Assembly (NCBI RefSeq): GCF_026625145.1
Contig: NZ_CP113088.1
Coordinates: 1,777,501-1,841,500 of the forward strand
Source of the DNA: Lacinutrix neustonica
Lineage (GTDB): Bacteria > Bacteroidota > Bacteroidia > Flavobacteriales > Flavobacteriaceae
Reading direction: 5' to 3'
DNA length: 64,000 nucleotides
The notes under the pieces were generated by a model. The model saw nothing but the letters and a program-made list of their open reading frames with translations. It did no database searches and had not been told where the DNA came from. Both the position numbers and the translations under genes were made by a program. Shown here in pieces: positions 41,110-51,622 of the stretch. The first letter of the stretch is position 1. Each line of letters begins with the position of its first letter.

Positions 41110-41895
41110 ATGAAGAAAGAAAAATTAAAAGGTTATTTATTAATCGTAGGAATTGCTTCAATAATCCTATTCCCCATTGTTTATATAATTTCTTCGAAAA
41201 TACAATCTGAAGAGTTAAATAAAATCGGTATCAAATCTACTGCTATTGTTCAAAAAGTTGAACGAACTAGAAATGTTAGGACAAGGACATTTTCTTATTT
41301 CATAACTCTTAGCTATCAAGACGATAATAAAAAAGAATATTCAGAAACATTATCTATAGATTTTTCAGAATATCAAAAAAGGTCAAAAGGTCAAGAAATT
41401 GAAATTTTGTATGATAAAGAGAATCCAAAAAATATTGAAATTCTTGATTATAGAAAATTTAAAAATACAGAAGAACGAATTTTACATTATGACGATTTAA
41501 TTATTTTTCAAAAAAATAAAAACCCTGAATTTATTCTTGACAAATTAAATCAAATTTCTTACGGTTGGGAAATAAAAGGAAATGATTCTACTTTTTTTAT
41601 AAATAAATCAAGAAAAAGCTATTTAATCAATAAAAAAGATACAATACGATTTTTCACTACTGTAGCAAACTACACTGATGTTGAAAATCAGACTAAAAGA
41701 AAAGGTCTTTCTGAATATGAAAAAATTGAGGTTGGTTATGCAAACAATCCTTTTTCTAATTTCACCGTTATTAAAAAAGATTTTTCAATGAAAGTTTATT
41801 CTAAAAAAAAGCAAGAAGGAGAATTTACATTAAGGAGATATGAGCAATTTGATTCGAAAAGAAAAATGTGGAATGTAATGTCCTGCACGAGATAA
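41110..41895 (+). CDS. Membrane protein with DUF3592-like domain
   Basis: 261 residues. One N-terminal helix (LLIVGIASIILFPIVYIIS) is followed by a beta-rich segment GIKSTAIVQKVERTRNVRTRTF ... FITLSYQDDNKKEYSETL ... KGQEIEILYDKENPKNIEIL, the pattern of DUF3592 domains. The C-terminal half is of unknown fold. The function of DUF3592 proteins is not known. It is followed directly by two copies of the dispersed repeat. Confidence 0.65.
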   Translation: MKKEKLKGYLLIVGIASIILFPIVYIISSKIQSEELNKIGIKSTAIVQKVERTRNVRTRTFSYFITLSYQDDNKKEYSETLSIDFSEYQKRSKGQEIEILYDKENPKNIEILDYRKFKNTEERILHYDDLIIFQKNKNPEFILDKLNQISYGWEIKGNDSTFFINKSRKSYLINKKDTIRFFTTVANYTDVENQTKRKGLSEYEKIEVGYANNPFSNFTVIKKDFSMKVYSKKKQEGEFTLRRYEQFDSKRKMWNVMSCTR

Positions 41896-41903
41896 CACTA
41901 TTG

Positions 41904-42118
41904 CTAACACCGTATATAATTTATTGCTAGTTCTAGCCTACTTACGAAAATCCTCTCTTTTTATTCTTTCTGATTTATATCCTTTAATTTAGGGATTTTA
42001 TTAAAATACTAACTTAAGCCGTGCATAATTAATGGCTTGGTCACTGCCGCCTTACGAACATTCCTGCGGAATATTCTATCTGTGATTTATTTGCTAAATT
42101 AGTTGCTTAATCACGCCA
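41904..42118 (+). repeat. Dispersed intergenic element, copies 2 and 3 in tandem
   Basis: Two diverged units (41904-42018 and 42011-42118). They align through CCGTryATAATTwATkGCTwG, then CTTACGAAmATyC, then TTCTnTCTGATTTAT, ending near TAAC/TTGCTTAA and CC. The block TCTTTTTATTCTTTCTGATT also recurs at 37312-37332. The units sit between a gene stop and the next promoter. Confidence 0.55.
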
Positions 42119-42175
42119 CTAATCTTATACAAACACGTTATTAAAAAGAATATAAATACTCTGACTCCAATTAGT

Positions 42176-42183
42176 TACATTTG
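42176..42183 (+). promoter_or_regulatory. -7 element for the T9SS cargo gene
   Basis: TACATTTG fitting TAnnTTTG, 22 bases before the ATG at 42206. Confidence 0.6.
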
Positions 42184-42205
42184 TTACACTTTAATTTTAA
42201 TTAAT

Positions 42206-44080
42206 ATGAAAAATATTTACTTAAGTTTTCTCCTTGTTGGAATGGTAGCTAGTGCTCAAGCACAGATGACGACCAAGCCTGGATTCGGAGTAATAAGTCA
42301 AGAATCTATTAAACCAACTAACACACAGCATGCTGCTTCAAAGGCTTTAGGTGTTCTTATTTGGTCTGATAATTTTGATAGTGGTTCTAACTGGACGATT
42401 GATAATGACGGTCAAGCAGGTGGTGCTTATGGATGGACAATCGATGGTGTTGTTGATGGTTGGTATATGACCAATGGCATATCATCAGGATCAGGGCCAG
42501 GATTTGCAGAACTTTCTAACGGAGACGCACAACAAGGAACACAAGAGTTAGGCGTTACTTACACGATGACAAGCATCACATTAGATATCCCTAACCTTCC
42601 AGCGAACATATTTAATACGGATCAAGTTACCTTACAGTACCAAGAGACCGGCGCTCTTTCCAACGATGAGCAATTGGCCCAAATATCTACTGATGGTGGA
42701 TTTTTTTGGCAAACAATTCGCGATAATCGTGATCATTATAGTGTTACCTCGCAAGGTAGTCCTGGTAATGATTATCCAAACCCAGCAAACATTTCGATCA
42801 ACCTAGCGCCCTATATCACAGGTAATGCAACTTCGCTTCAAATTCGGTTTTCTTGGACAACTGCATTTCCTCAATTTCCAACAAACCCAAACTATTGGGG
42901 TACTTATGGGTGGTATATTGACGACGTTCGTATTTTCACCAACCCGGACAATGACATCGAAGCTGTGGATCCTTACTGGGGAACTTCCTCATTGTATTAT
43001 ACACAAATCCCTGCAACGCAAATTGCACCAATTGACTTTACATCACGTGCATATAACGGAGGTTTGAACACGCAAAACAATGTAACGTTAAACGTTGATA
43101 TCAATAACGGTGCATGGACTGGAACTTCACAATCTACTACAATTCCTGTTGGAGTTACTTACAGTTTGGCAGTTTCTACGCAATATACACCAGCAGCTAT
43201 TCCTGGAAATCACGCTTTCACTTGGGAAATTACACAAGATGAAGTTGATGATATCCCTGCAAACAACATTATCGCTGGTGATGATTTTGACATTTCAGAA
43301 TACATCTACGCTATGGATGAAGACGTGGTTGATGGTTATTCAGGAAATGCAGGTTTCGGATGGGAAAAAGGAAATTTCTACGATATCCGGACTGATCAAG
43401 ACGTTTATTCTATTGACGTGAAAGTTCATAGTTCTTCTGAAGTAGGTTCAACAGTTTACGGAAAGATTTACTCTTGGGATGAAACGAATACCTCTATTTT
43501 TGCAGATGCACTTACTTATGTGCAGCGAACTGAATCCCATGAGATCACACAACAAGACCTTGACCAAGGGTTGATTTCTTTGCCTTTACTAGCACCTACA
43601 TCTTTGTTCGCTGCAACTAAAAAATACTTTGTAGTAGCTGCAACTGATGGTGACGGTGGAGCAACTGTTGATGTTCAAATTGCAACTTCAGGAAGTTCTC
43701 CAACTGGGTTCTCTTACTTCTATGCGGCTAATGAAGATACATGGTACGCACAACAATCAACTCCTATTGTTCGTTTAAACTTTGATGGAAGTACTTTGGG
43801 ATTGAACGAAGCAACTAACGCTAATGTTTCTGCTTTAAATATCTTCCCTAACCCAGCAACTAATGAAGTAAATGTTAGCTTCATTGTAAACGATGCTTCT
43901 GACGTTCGCGTTGAAGTATTGGACATGAATGGTAAGGTAATAGAAACAATTACTGAAGCATCTCAAGTTTCCGGATTGCAAAAAAACACAATTAGTACGA
44001 CTGCTTATGCTACCGGAATATACTTAATAACTATCGAAACACAGGAAGGATTAGTACAACGCAAGTTTGTAAAGAATTAA
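42206..44080 (+). CDS. Secreted protein with T9SS type A sorting domain
   Basis: 624 residues. Signal peptide: IYLSFLLVGMVASAQA. The middle holds Trp/Gly-rich jelly-roll-like repeats (SDNFDSGSNWTIDNDGQAGG, GWYIDDVRIFTNP). The C-terminal 85 residues are a classic type A sorting domain: ALNIFPNPATNEVNVSF, VEVLDMNGKVIETI, ATGIYLITIETQEG, ending RKFVKN. T9SS substrates cross the outer membrane through SprA and stay on the surface or are released. Higher G+C and intact frame compared with its neighbours. It may be an adhesin or enzyme; no catalytic motif seen. Confidence 0.88.
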   Translation: MKNIYLSFLLVGMVASAQAQMTTKPGFGVISQESIKPTNTQHAASKALGVLIWSDNFDSGSNWTIDNDGQAGGAYGWTIDGVVDGWYMTNGISSGSGPGFAELSNGDAQQGTQELGVTYTMTSITLDIPNLPANIFNTDQVTLQYQETGALSNDEQLAQISTDGGFFWQTIRDNRDHYSVTSQGSPGNDYPNPANISINLAPYITGNATSLQIRFSWTTAFPQFPTNPNYWGTYGWYIDDVRIFTNPDNDIEAVDPYWGTSSLYYTQIPATQIAPIDFTSRAYNGGLNTQNNVTLNVDINNGAWTGTSQSTTIPVGVTYSLAVSTQYTPAAIPGNHAFTWEITQDEVDDIPANNIIAGDDFDISEYIYAMDEDVVDGYSGNAGFGWEKGNFYDIRTDQDVYSIDVKVHSSSEVGSTVYGKIYSWDETNTSIFADALTYVQRTESHEITQQDLDQGLISLPLLAPTSLFAATKKYFVVAATDGDGGATVDVQIATSGSSPTGFSYFYAANEDTWYAQQSTPIVRLNFDGSTLGLNEATNANVSALNIFPNPATNEVNVSFIVNDASDVRVEVLDMNGKVIETITEASQVSGLQKNTISTTAYATGIYLITIETQEGLVQRKFVKN

Positions 44081-44124
44081 TCCTCTTTTAAATATCTTTG
44101 TAGGCTTCCCTTAATTAGAACTGC

Positions 44125-44971
44125 TTAGTTTTCCAAAATTACATTTTTTATTTTGTTTTTACTTTCTATGTTTTTAGCTCTAAAGGAATTAAGCATAGCA
44201 TATTTTACTGGAGGTATTTTTCCTAAACTATCGTGTGGTCGTTTATGATTGTAATCATCCATCCATATCTGAGTTTGCTCTCTTACTTGATTCAGGTCTT
44301 CAAAAATATATTTATTTAGAACACCACGTCTATAAGAACCATTAAAACGCTCAATAAAAGCATTTTGAGTTGGTTTCCCTGGCTGAATATACTTAAAGTC
44401 TATATCGTGCATCATACTCCAATCATTGGTAATACGTGCTATAAACTCGGACCATTATCCATTCGTATTCTTTGAGGCTTCCCTTTTTTGTTGATTAAAT
44501 GGTTGAGTACCCAAACAATTCGATTACTTGTTAATGAATAATCAACTTCAATATGTAAGGCTTCTCTATTAAAATCATCAATGATATTAAATGCTCTAAA
44601 ACGTCTTTTGTTCTCTAGGACGTCTGTTACAAAATCCATACTCCAAGTATGATTTAGCTCACGTGGAACCTCTAAAGGCTCTTTAATTCTCGCAGGTAAA
44701 CGTTTCTTTACTTTTCTTCTCAAAGGAAGGCCTAATGCTACATAAACACGATGTACGCGCTTGTGATTCCAAGGTTTACCTTCTTCTCGTAAACGGTCAT
44801 AAGCCTTCCGAAACCTTCTTCTGAATGCTCCTTTGCTTTTTGTTGTAGCGCTTGCTCAATAACTGTATCATCTTTTAGCAATGGCTTATAGTAGTAAACA
44901 CTCTTACTCATATTAAGAACACGGCACGCCCTACTGATGCCGTAATGAATAAGCTCTTGAATATAAAACAA
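44125..44971 (-). mobile_element. IS3-family transposase OrfB remnant (two CCGG lesions), OrfA missing
   Basis: About 282 residues after repair near 44809 (TTCCGGAAG read as TTCGGAAG) and 44449 (CCGGAG read as CCGAG). The rve catalytic core is visible: first Asp in [18 protein letters not shown], second Asp in IRMDNGPEFIA, Glu in QNAFIERFNGSYR; the end HKRPHDSLGKIPPVKYA is typical of IS3. The N-terminal HTH_21 (YGISRACRVLNMSKSVYYY) is present. No OrfA is found upstream on the minus strand, and no clear terminal inverted repeats were found, so the element is truncated. Confidence 0.85.
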
Positions 44972-45389
44972 TAAATTATTCTAGAATAATAGATTCGAAC
45001 AATAGATTAGTAGAAATTTCAATTTCACGGTTCAACAATAGCGACCCTTCCAGCATACCCAAGTAGTACCACTTTTAGTGATAAAAAAGGAGTGTTCACA
45101 TATTAATATTAAAAACACGATACACAACAAAGACTGTAATTAATACAGGATTTAGGGTTTATCTGAAAGTCCAAAGCTTTTAAATTAAATACGCCAAAGC
45201 TTTTTGTTTTCGCTTTACAATAAAAAAAGATAAAATAAAAAGTTTTGGCTAAGTGCTTAATCTGAAATGTATTTTAAGGCTTCTTTGATGAAATATACTT
45301 TAGAAATAAACAACAATTAATAAGGTTAAAACTAATTTTGTGTTAACGCTACACTTTAACTGGTGTAAACCATATCCCTTAATAAACAC
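44972..45389. other. Intergenic region between the IS remnant and the UvrA-like gene
   Basis: 418 bases, A/T-rich. CCAAAGCTTTT occurs twice (around 45170 and 45192). No gene, IS end or clear terminator can be supported. Confidence 0.4.
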
Positions 45390-48300
45390 TTAATTTAAAA
45401 CCAAGCCCACCCCTATTTTCTCTAATAAATACGGGTTATGTTCAATTACCAAAACAGCATTATCAGTGCTGAGTTTCTCTAAAATACCATAAAGCAAATC
45501 AATATCGGCATAATGCAAGCCCGTACTAGGTTCGTCTAATACTAAGAGTTGGTTTTTTGGGGCATCTTGCAGCCAATTCAAGAGCAAGACGCGTTGTCTT
45601 TCTCCGAGAAGAAAGCGACTGTACCGTTTGCTCTAAACTTAAATGCCCCAAGCCAATGTCTTCTAGAGCTTCAATACGTTCTAAGCAGCCTGCAAACGCT
45701 TTAAAAATGGTAAACCAAACTTTCAATTCTGCAAGCGTCATGGCTAAAACCTCAGCAATTGATTTCGATTGTACTTCATGTACTAAAATATCGGGTTGAT
45801 AGCGTTGCCCATGACAGACGTCACAGGTTTCAATAGTATTGGCAGTGAGGTCCAAGTGGGTCTCAACAACGCCCGTGCCATTACAGTTTGGGCATTGACT
45901 TTCTTTGGTTTTATAAGAAAAGTCCTTTGGTTTTAAGTGAGATTCACTGGCAAATATCTTACAAATGTGTTTCAGTAAATCCAAATACGACACCACTAAA
46001 GTGTTGGCATGTGTCCTTAGTTTTTTGGGTTCAAAATAATGAGCTCCTACAATACTTTTGGGCCAATCGATTGCAGCACAATTTACAGATTGCCCTAAAT
46101 TGATACTAGGAATGATAATGTCTTTCACCAAAGTGGTTTTCCCAATACCCGATTTTCCTGTTAGAGCCGTTATGCCACCAATAGGCACCGCGAGCAGCTC
46201 TTTCTCTAGTGTGTGTTTGGCAAGTTGTCGTATGGTAATATGCGTTTTACCAGCTTTTAGGGGTGCCGCTTGGCTAGACGCTTTTAAAAACGGATGGCAA
46301 TCGTCTTCTTTAAGGAAGGCTTCTACACGGCCTTGATAGCTAATATAACCACCCAAGGCTCCCGCTTTCGGGCCCATTTGAACGAGGTAATCTGCCGCTA
46401 GTATGATGGATTTATCGTGTTCAATCACAATCACGGTATTTCCTTTAGCGATCAACTCTCTCAAAATGCGAATCAAGTCTCGGAATATTCTCTTGCGACA
46501 AGCCTGCTGAAGGTTCATCCAACAAATAGGTTATACCCTTTAGCGGACTCTTCAGCTGCTTGATCAAGGCCACGCGTTGGTTCTCTCCACCGGAAAGCGT
46601 AGTTGATTTCCGATTGAGTTGTAGATGATCAATATGTAAATCCTTAGCTCTAGCAATGGTATTGTATAGGTGCGGCTCCATTTTAAACAGCAGTTTTTTA
46701 TCTACACCTTTGTCGCGGTTGGCACTTTGAGCAAGCCACTCGCCTAGAGCTCTAAAATTCATAGATTTAATGGCTTGAATAGATTGCCCCCCAATGCGAA
46801 ACCGCAATCGCTCCGGCTTTAACCCGCTACCCTCACAATGACTACATGCCTGATGAGAAAAGAGTGCCGTGAGTGCACTAATGTTTTTGTTTTTTCGGGT
46901 GTTATAGTATTCATCTTGCAGGTACTGAAAAAGTCCTTTCCATGGCCTGCGTAACGCTTGTGTCCCTGCTCTGGTTTTGGTTTGGTACACCCAATTAGCT
47001 TCCCAAATGTGGTCTCCTGTGCCATGGAGTAAAACCACTTTTTGAGTGGCCGTGAGTCTATTAAAAGGGGTTTCTAAGGAAAACCCATGCGCATCGCTCA
47101 CTGCTTTTAAAATAGCCATGTGCTGGCCTGCAGGGTCGCCATAATAGCCAATGACTTTGTTATGAGCAAAGACACCTCTTGAAATACTTTTATCCGGATC
47201 TAAAACCAACTTGTTGAGATCCGGAAGTAGCTCTTGGCCTAACCCATCACATACGGCACATTTTCCTAGGTCGTGGTTGTTTGAAAAATGGCTAGCCGAC
47301 AGTTGTTCTCCCTCATATTGTGCCTTTCGCGAGAAAGCAAAACGCAAAATCTTATCCACCCCCGTTTGCTTCGCAATATCTGAGCGCTGCGATTCGTTTT
47401 TTTGTTTCCGTGTGATGCAAATGCTAGGTGTGAGCCCTTCAATAGCATCCACTTCAAATTGAAAATTTACACCAACTCGCGACTGCTGATAGGTGGAAAA
47501 CTGTTTGGTCATCTCTTGTAACCCATAACCATGTAACGTGTCGATCACCAAAGATGATTTTCCTGAACCTGAAACCCCTGTCACTACTGATAATTGATGC
47601 TTGGGAAACTCTAGATCTAAATCTTTGAGCGTATGTGTTCGTGCCCCTCGAATAGAAATAAGGTCCCGTTGCTGTGGGGGTTCTTCTTTGAGAGGCATTG
47701 GTTCCACCTCCAGTGCATTATCTATCCAAATATCACATGCTTCTTGAAAAAGTGGGTGGTTTTCAAAGCAGAGTATGCCTGCGGCTTGTTGCTTCAATTG
47801 ATGGAGCGCCTCTAACAACTGCCTCACATTTTGATGATGTAATCCAATGCTGGGCTCTTCCAACACTAAAAGGGTCTGTTTAGAATTCTTGGCGAAGTGT
47901 TTGGCGAGTTTAATCCGTTGGGCTTCGCCTCCCGATAAGGTGTTAGAGGGCTGCCCCAGTTTGAGATAGCCCAAACCCAATTGTATCATTAAATTAAGAA
48001 TGGCGGTAATCTTTTTTTCTTCAGAAAAGAAATCATAAGCCGCTTCAATACTTAGGTTATAAATAGTAGCACTATTTTTATGGTTATAATGCACACGTAG
48101 CACCTCCGCCTTAAAACGTTTCCCGTTACATGTCGGGCACACTTGGTTAATAGCACCCATCACACTCATGGAGAGGGTGATAACACCAGCGCCTTCGCAA
48201 GTCTCACATCGGCCTTTTTTATTGTTAAATGAAAAAGCACTTTTACCAAGGTTTAAGACTTTCGCTTCGGTGTTTTCGCTAGTACATCACGAATTTTATC

Positions 48301-49897
48301 GGCTAAGCCAGTATAAGTGGCGGGGTTGCTTCGCGGGGTTTTCCCAATAGGTTGATCGGTTACGGTAATGAGGTTCAAATGCTTCATCTCGCAGTAACGC
48401 CTCATGCGTGCTAAAAACTGTGGGGTTTTCCGGCTCATTACCACCAGCTGATTCGCTTGTAGCTGAAAATGACTCGCCAAGCCGCTTTGAGTCTGTATCT
48501 GAGGTTTAGAAATCTTTTGGCCCTTGACCGTCTTGAGGGCCGATAACGTAGGACTCTTGAAATCTTTAGCCTTTAAAAAATCCTGAATGGCCCCATTAAA
48601 AACTACTTCTCCACCATGAATGCCTGCTTCTGGTCCTAATTCCACTATCCAATCTGCCGCTTGTATAAATTCTAAATCGTGTTCCACCACTATTACGGTA
48701 TTGCCCCGCTTGATCACGCGATCTAAAATATGAAGCAAATGCCTTTGGTAATTACTAGATAAGCCAATAGAAGGCTCATCAAACACATATAAAATACCTT
48801 GCAAGTTACTGGTCACTTGATTGATGAGCTTTATGCGTTGCCCATCACCGGACGAAATAGCCATGCTAGGCGTGCTCAATTGATAATGTCCCATACCTAA
48901 ACGAATGAAATCTAACAATGGGATGCGCATTTTATTGACCAATAGCTTTTCTCCAGCATTCAAATCCAGCTGGTTCAACGCATCGTACAAATCGCATAAT
49001 GGCCGCGCCGTCCAAGCTTGAAAATTCGAACCTTTCCATTCGTAATTCAAGTGTTCTGCCTTGATGCGACCCCCCTTGCAGCTGGGACACACTTTAGAAC
49101 TGGCAAATTTTAATATGTTGGGATTTCTATCCCGTCTTAAAATGTCTTGCATGATGGGAAGCATGCCTTTATAATAACCTTCTTCACGGGGTTTAGCTTT
49201 TATTCCTTGCCATCGTAATCGCGATTCCAAGCCGTGTTTTCCATAAAAGACTTTGAGGCGATCACTCCCATTTAAGACAACCTCTTTTTGTTGGGCAGAA
49301 AGGGTTTTCCATGGCATATCCACATGGAATCCGTGCGCTTTACATACTTTATTTAACTCCTCAACGGTAACCTGTGAATACACGATATAGCCATTAGGCA
49401 GCGTCGTGGTAATCGCACCTTCCCTTAAGGTTTTATTGGTGTCGCCTACCAATTTATTAATGTCAATGTACTCCGCTTTCCCAATCCCACGACATACCTC
49501 GCAAGCCCCTTTAGGATGATTGAAAGAAAATAAAGACTTGCTCATGATCTCCTGGTCCGAATAGCGAGCAAAAAGTATTCTGAATAGCGCTGCTAACCCT
49601 GAGAGCGTCCCAAAAGTTGCATGGATGGATTGAAAGCGCTTGGACTGCTCCACCTTAATAACCGGCGGTAACTCTTGAATATCATCAACCTCAGCAGTGG
49701 GAATCATTTCCCCGTTTTGTTGGGTATAGGCCGGTAAACTTTCAAGATAGTACCGATAGCCTTCATTGGCAATCACACCCATAGCCAAGGAGGATTTCCC
49801 TGAACGAGCACAATCCTGTAATCACGATTAATCGATCTTCAGGAATGATTAAATCAATGTTCTTAAGGTTATTTTGATGGGCATTGATTATTTTCAT
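45390..49897 (-). CDS. Fused double UvrA-like ATPase with four ABC modules (four CCGG lesions)
   Basis: About 1,501 residues after repair near 49807, 48268, 46480 and 45605, against about 940 for normal UvrA. Module 1: Walker A GLSGSGKSS (residues ~28-36), signature SSGDGQR, Walker B YVFDEPSIGL. Module 2: no Walker A (VVMSRKTPQF is in its place), but zinc-type CETCEGAG and CPTCNGKRF, signature LSGGEAQR and LVLEEPSIGLH. Module 3: GVSGSGKSS (~779), LSGGENQR, YLLDEPSAGL. Module 4: GKSGIGKTT (~1250), CPNCNGTG, SSGERQR and LVLDEPSTGLH. The UvrB-binding domain appears absent, as in UvrA2-like proteins linked to drug tolerance. Start ATG at 49897. Repair at 48268 (CCGGAAG read as CCGAAG) joins both parts inside module 2, so this is one chain. 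Confidence 0.85.
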
Positions 49898-50257
49898 ATT
49901 ATGAAATACTTTTTGCTTTGCGCTTTAAAAACTCAAAGATATAAAGAATATAAGTGCTTAACTGAAGTGCTATTTTCTTTCTGAGAGTGGACCATTTTAC
50001 TGTCTAATTACAAAAAAGAGTCAAGGACTTGGACTTGAAATGGAAGTTCTATATATTTATGGGTATAAATGAGTTGTAACCCTTATGAACAATCCCTTTC
50101 AAAAGAAAATGGTGTTAGTAAAAATACTGCGGACTGCTTTCAACGCATTAGCGGTAAATTTGATGGATTGCATTATTTTAGCGGAAGCTCCATTACACCT
50201 GCATAAATCAGATGCTCATAAAGACTATTGCTCTAAAAAACACAAAAAACTAAAATT
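49898..50257. other. Upstream region of the UvrA-like gene with a possible 45-residue frame
   Basis: 360 bases. A plus-strand frame at 50069-50206 (MSCNPYEQSLSKENGV ... HYFSGSSITPA) has plausible composition. A second overlapping frame at 50109-50261 (MVLVKILRTAFNAL ...) overlaps the next ATG by 4 bases. Neither has a recognised family; at most one is real. Confidence 0.3.
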
Positions 50258-50527
50258 ATGAAAATTGATCTAACCCAATTGAAGACCGAATTAGAAACTT
50301 GCGCGGTGGCTTCTAATTTAACAGAATTACAAATTATTGACAAACTAAAAACCTATTACTTCAATAAAGAAGTCACCGAAAATCTTAAACTTTATAAAAA
50401 AAGAAAGAAAAAAGTAAGTGAAATAACTAAAGACTTAAAAATATCGCCTCGCAAATTTTATGCTATTTTAGAAAAGAAAAATGTACAACATACCAAATAC
50501 AATAAGTCAGAAAACAAAACAACATAA
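50258..50527 (+). CDS. Small basic protein with HTH-like end, unknown function
   Basis: 89 residues, very lysine-rich. The first half is helical (LTQLKTELETCAVASNLTELQIIDKLK); the second half KKVSEITKDLKISPRKFYAILEK resembles a helix-turn-helix reading head. It could be a small DNA-binding protein. It is divergent from the UvrA-like gene, with about 360 bases between them. No homologue recognised. Confidence 0.5.
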   Translation: MKIDLTQLKTELETCAVASNLTELQIIDKLKTYYFNKEVTENLKLYKKRKKKVSEITKDLKISPRKFYAILEKKNVQHTKYNKSENKTT

Positions 50528-50662
50528 AGGTGATTTTCGATATGGGTCCTACTGGTTCTTACAGCCTACTAATACGTAACAGGGATGAGCACCTATTCTT
50601 TGTGTGATTTTAAAGTAACCCATATAACACGAGTATCCATTAAAACCGCGACCGTGAAAGCC

Positions 50663-51589
50663 CTATTCCTTTAAAAAATCAATATTACGTTGCAAACCTG
50701 AAAACTTAGTCCGCTTTACGGCGCTTTTCTGAAATACTTTTTTAAAAACGTCTTCGGTAATCTCTTCCCAATCCTTTTTAGTCATGTCTAATAACTCCGG
50801 ATGAGGGTTAAAGAGTGGTTCATTATGTGGTTTTGAAAATTTATTCCAAGGGCATACATCTTGGCAGACGTCGCAGCCAAAAATCCAATCGTCAAACTGC
50901 CCCTTCATAGTGTTTGGTAATTGGTCTTTTAATTCTATTGTGAAATAAGATATACATTTACTCCCGTCTACCACATAAGGCTCTACAATGGCTTGGGTTG
51001 GACAAGCATCAATACAAGCGGTACACGTGCCACAGTGGTCTGTGGTAATGCTATCATACTCCAAGTCTAAATCGATAATTAGTTCTGCAATAAAATAGAA
51101 AGACCCCACCTGTTGGGTGAGTAAATTGCTGTGTTTCCCTATCCAACCTAAACCCGATTTGGCAGCCCAAGCTTTGTCTAAAACAGGAGCCGAATCCACA
51201 AAGGCACGACCAGACACGGCGCCAATCTCCTCTTGTATAAAATGTGTGAGTGCTTTTAATTTCCCTTTAATGACGTGATGATAATCGTTACCATACGCGT
51301 ATTTAGACACCTTGTAAGTGTTATCAACTTGAGAGTCTTTGGGGTAATAATTGAGTAATAATGAAATCACACTTTTAGAATCTTCTACCAGCTTTGTGGG
51401 ATCCAGGCGTTTATCGAAATGGTTTTCCATGTACTGCATGTTGCCATTCATATTTTGATTTAACCACTTTTCAAGCCGTGGCGCCTCAGTTTCTAAAAAT
51501 TCAGCTTTGCTAATACCACAAGATAAAAACCCTAAGCGTTTAGCTTCGTCTTTTATTATTTTTGTGTATTTAGACTTGTTTTCAATCAT
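50663..51589 (-). CDS. queG: Epoxyqueuosine reductase QueG
   Basis: 308 residues, normal and intact. QueG performs the last step of queuosine synthesis in tRNA, reducing epoxyqueuosine with cobalamin and two 4Fe-4S clusters. The ferredoxin-type motifs are complete: [12 protein letters not shown] and [11 protein letters not shown]. The N-terminal half carries [24 protein letters not shown] and [30 protein letters not shown], all family hallmarks. It is 33 bases downstream of the P450 gene on the minus strand. Confidence 0.96.
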   Translation of the reverse strand: MIENKSKYTKIIKDEAKRLGFLSCGISKAEFLETEAPRLEKWLNQNMNGNMQYMENHFDKRLDPTKLVEDSKSVISLLLNYYPKDSQVDNTYKVSKYAYGNDYHHVIKGKLKALTHFIQEEIGAVSGRAFVDSAPVLDKAWAAKSGLGWIGKHSNLLTQQVGSFYFIAELIIDLDLEYDSITTDHCGTCTACIDACPTQAIVEPYVVDGSKCISYFTIELKDQLPNTMKGQFDDWIFGCDVCQDVCPWNKFSKPHNEPLFNPHPELLDMTKKDWEEITEDVFKKVFQKSAVKRTKFSGLQRNIDFLKE

Positions 51590-51622
51590 GACATGCGCTT
51601 TTCAAACCTTAAAAATGCATTT

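Noticed and set aside
39071..42118. Calling the dispersed elements integron attC sites
   Set aside because: The ends do not show canonical RYYYAAC / GTTRRRY core sites and no integrase is in the window.
31076..42200. CRISPR array or restriction-modification genes in the accessory island
   Set aside because: No regularly spaced short repeats and no Cas, methyltransferase or endonuclease motifs were seen in any frame.
48253..49788. Two independent UvrA-like genes split near 48250
   Set aside because: The break is a typical CCGGAAG to CCGAAG slip, and the split would cut module 2 in half, separating its zinc motifs from its N-terminal part.
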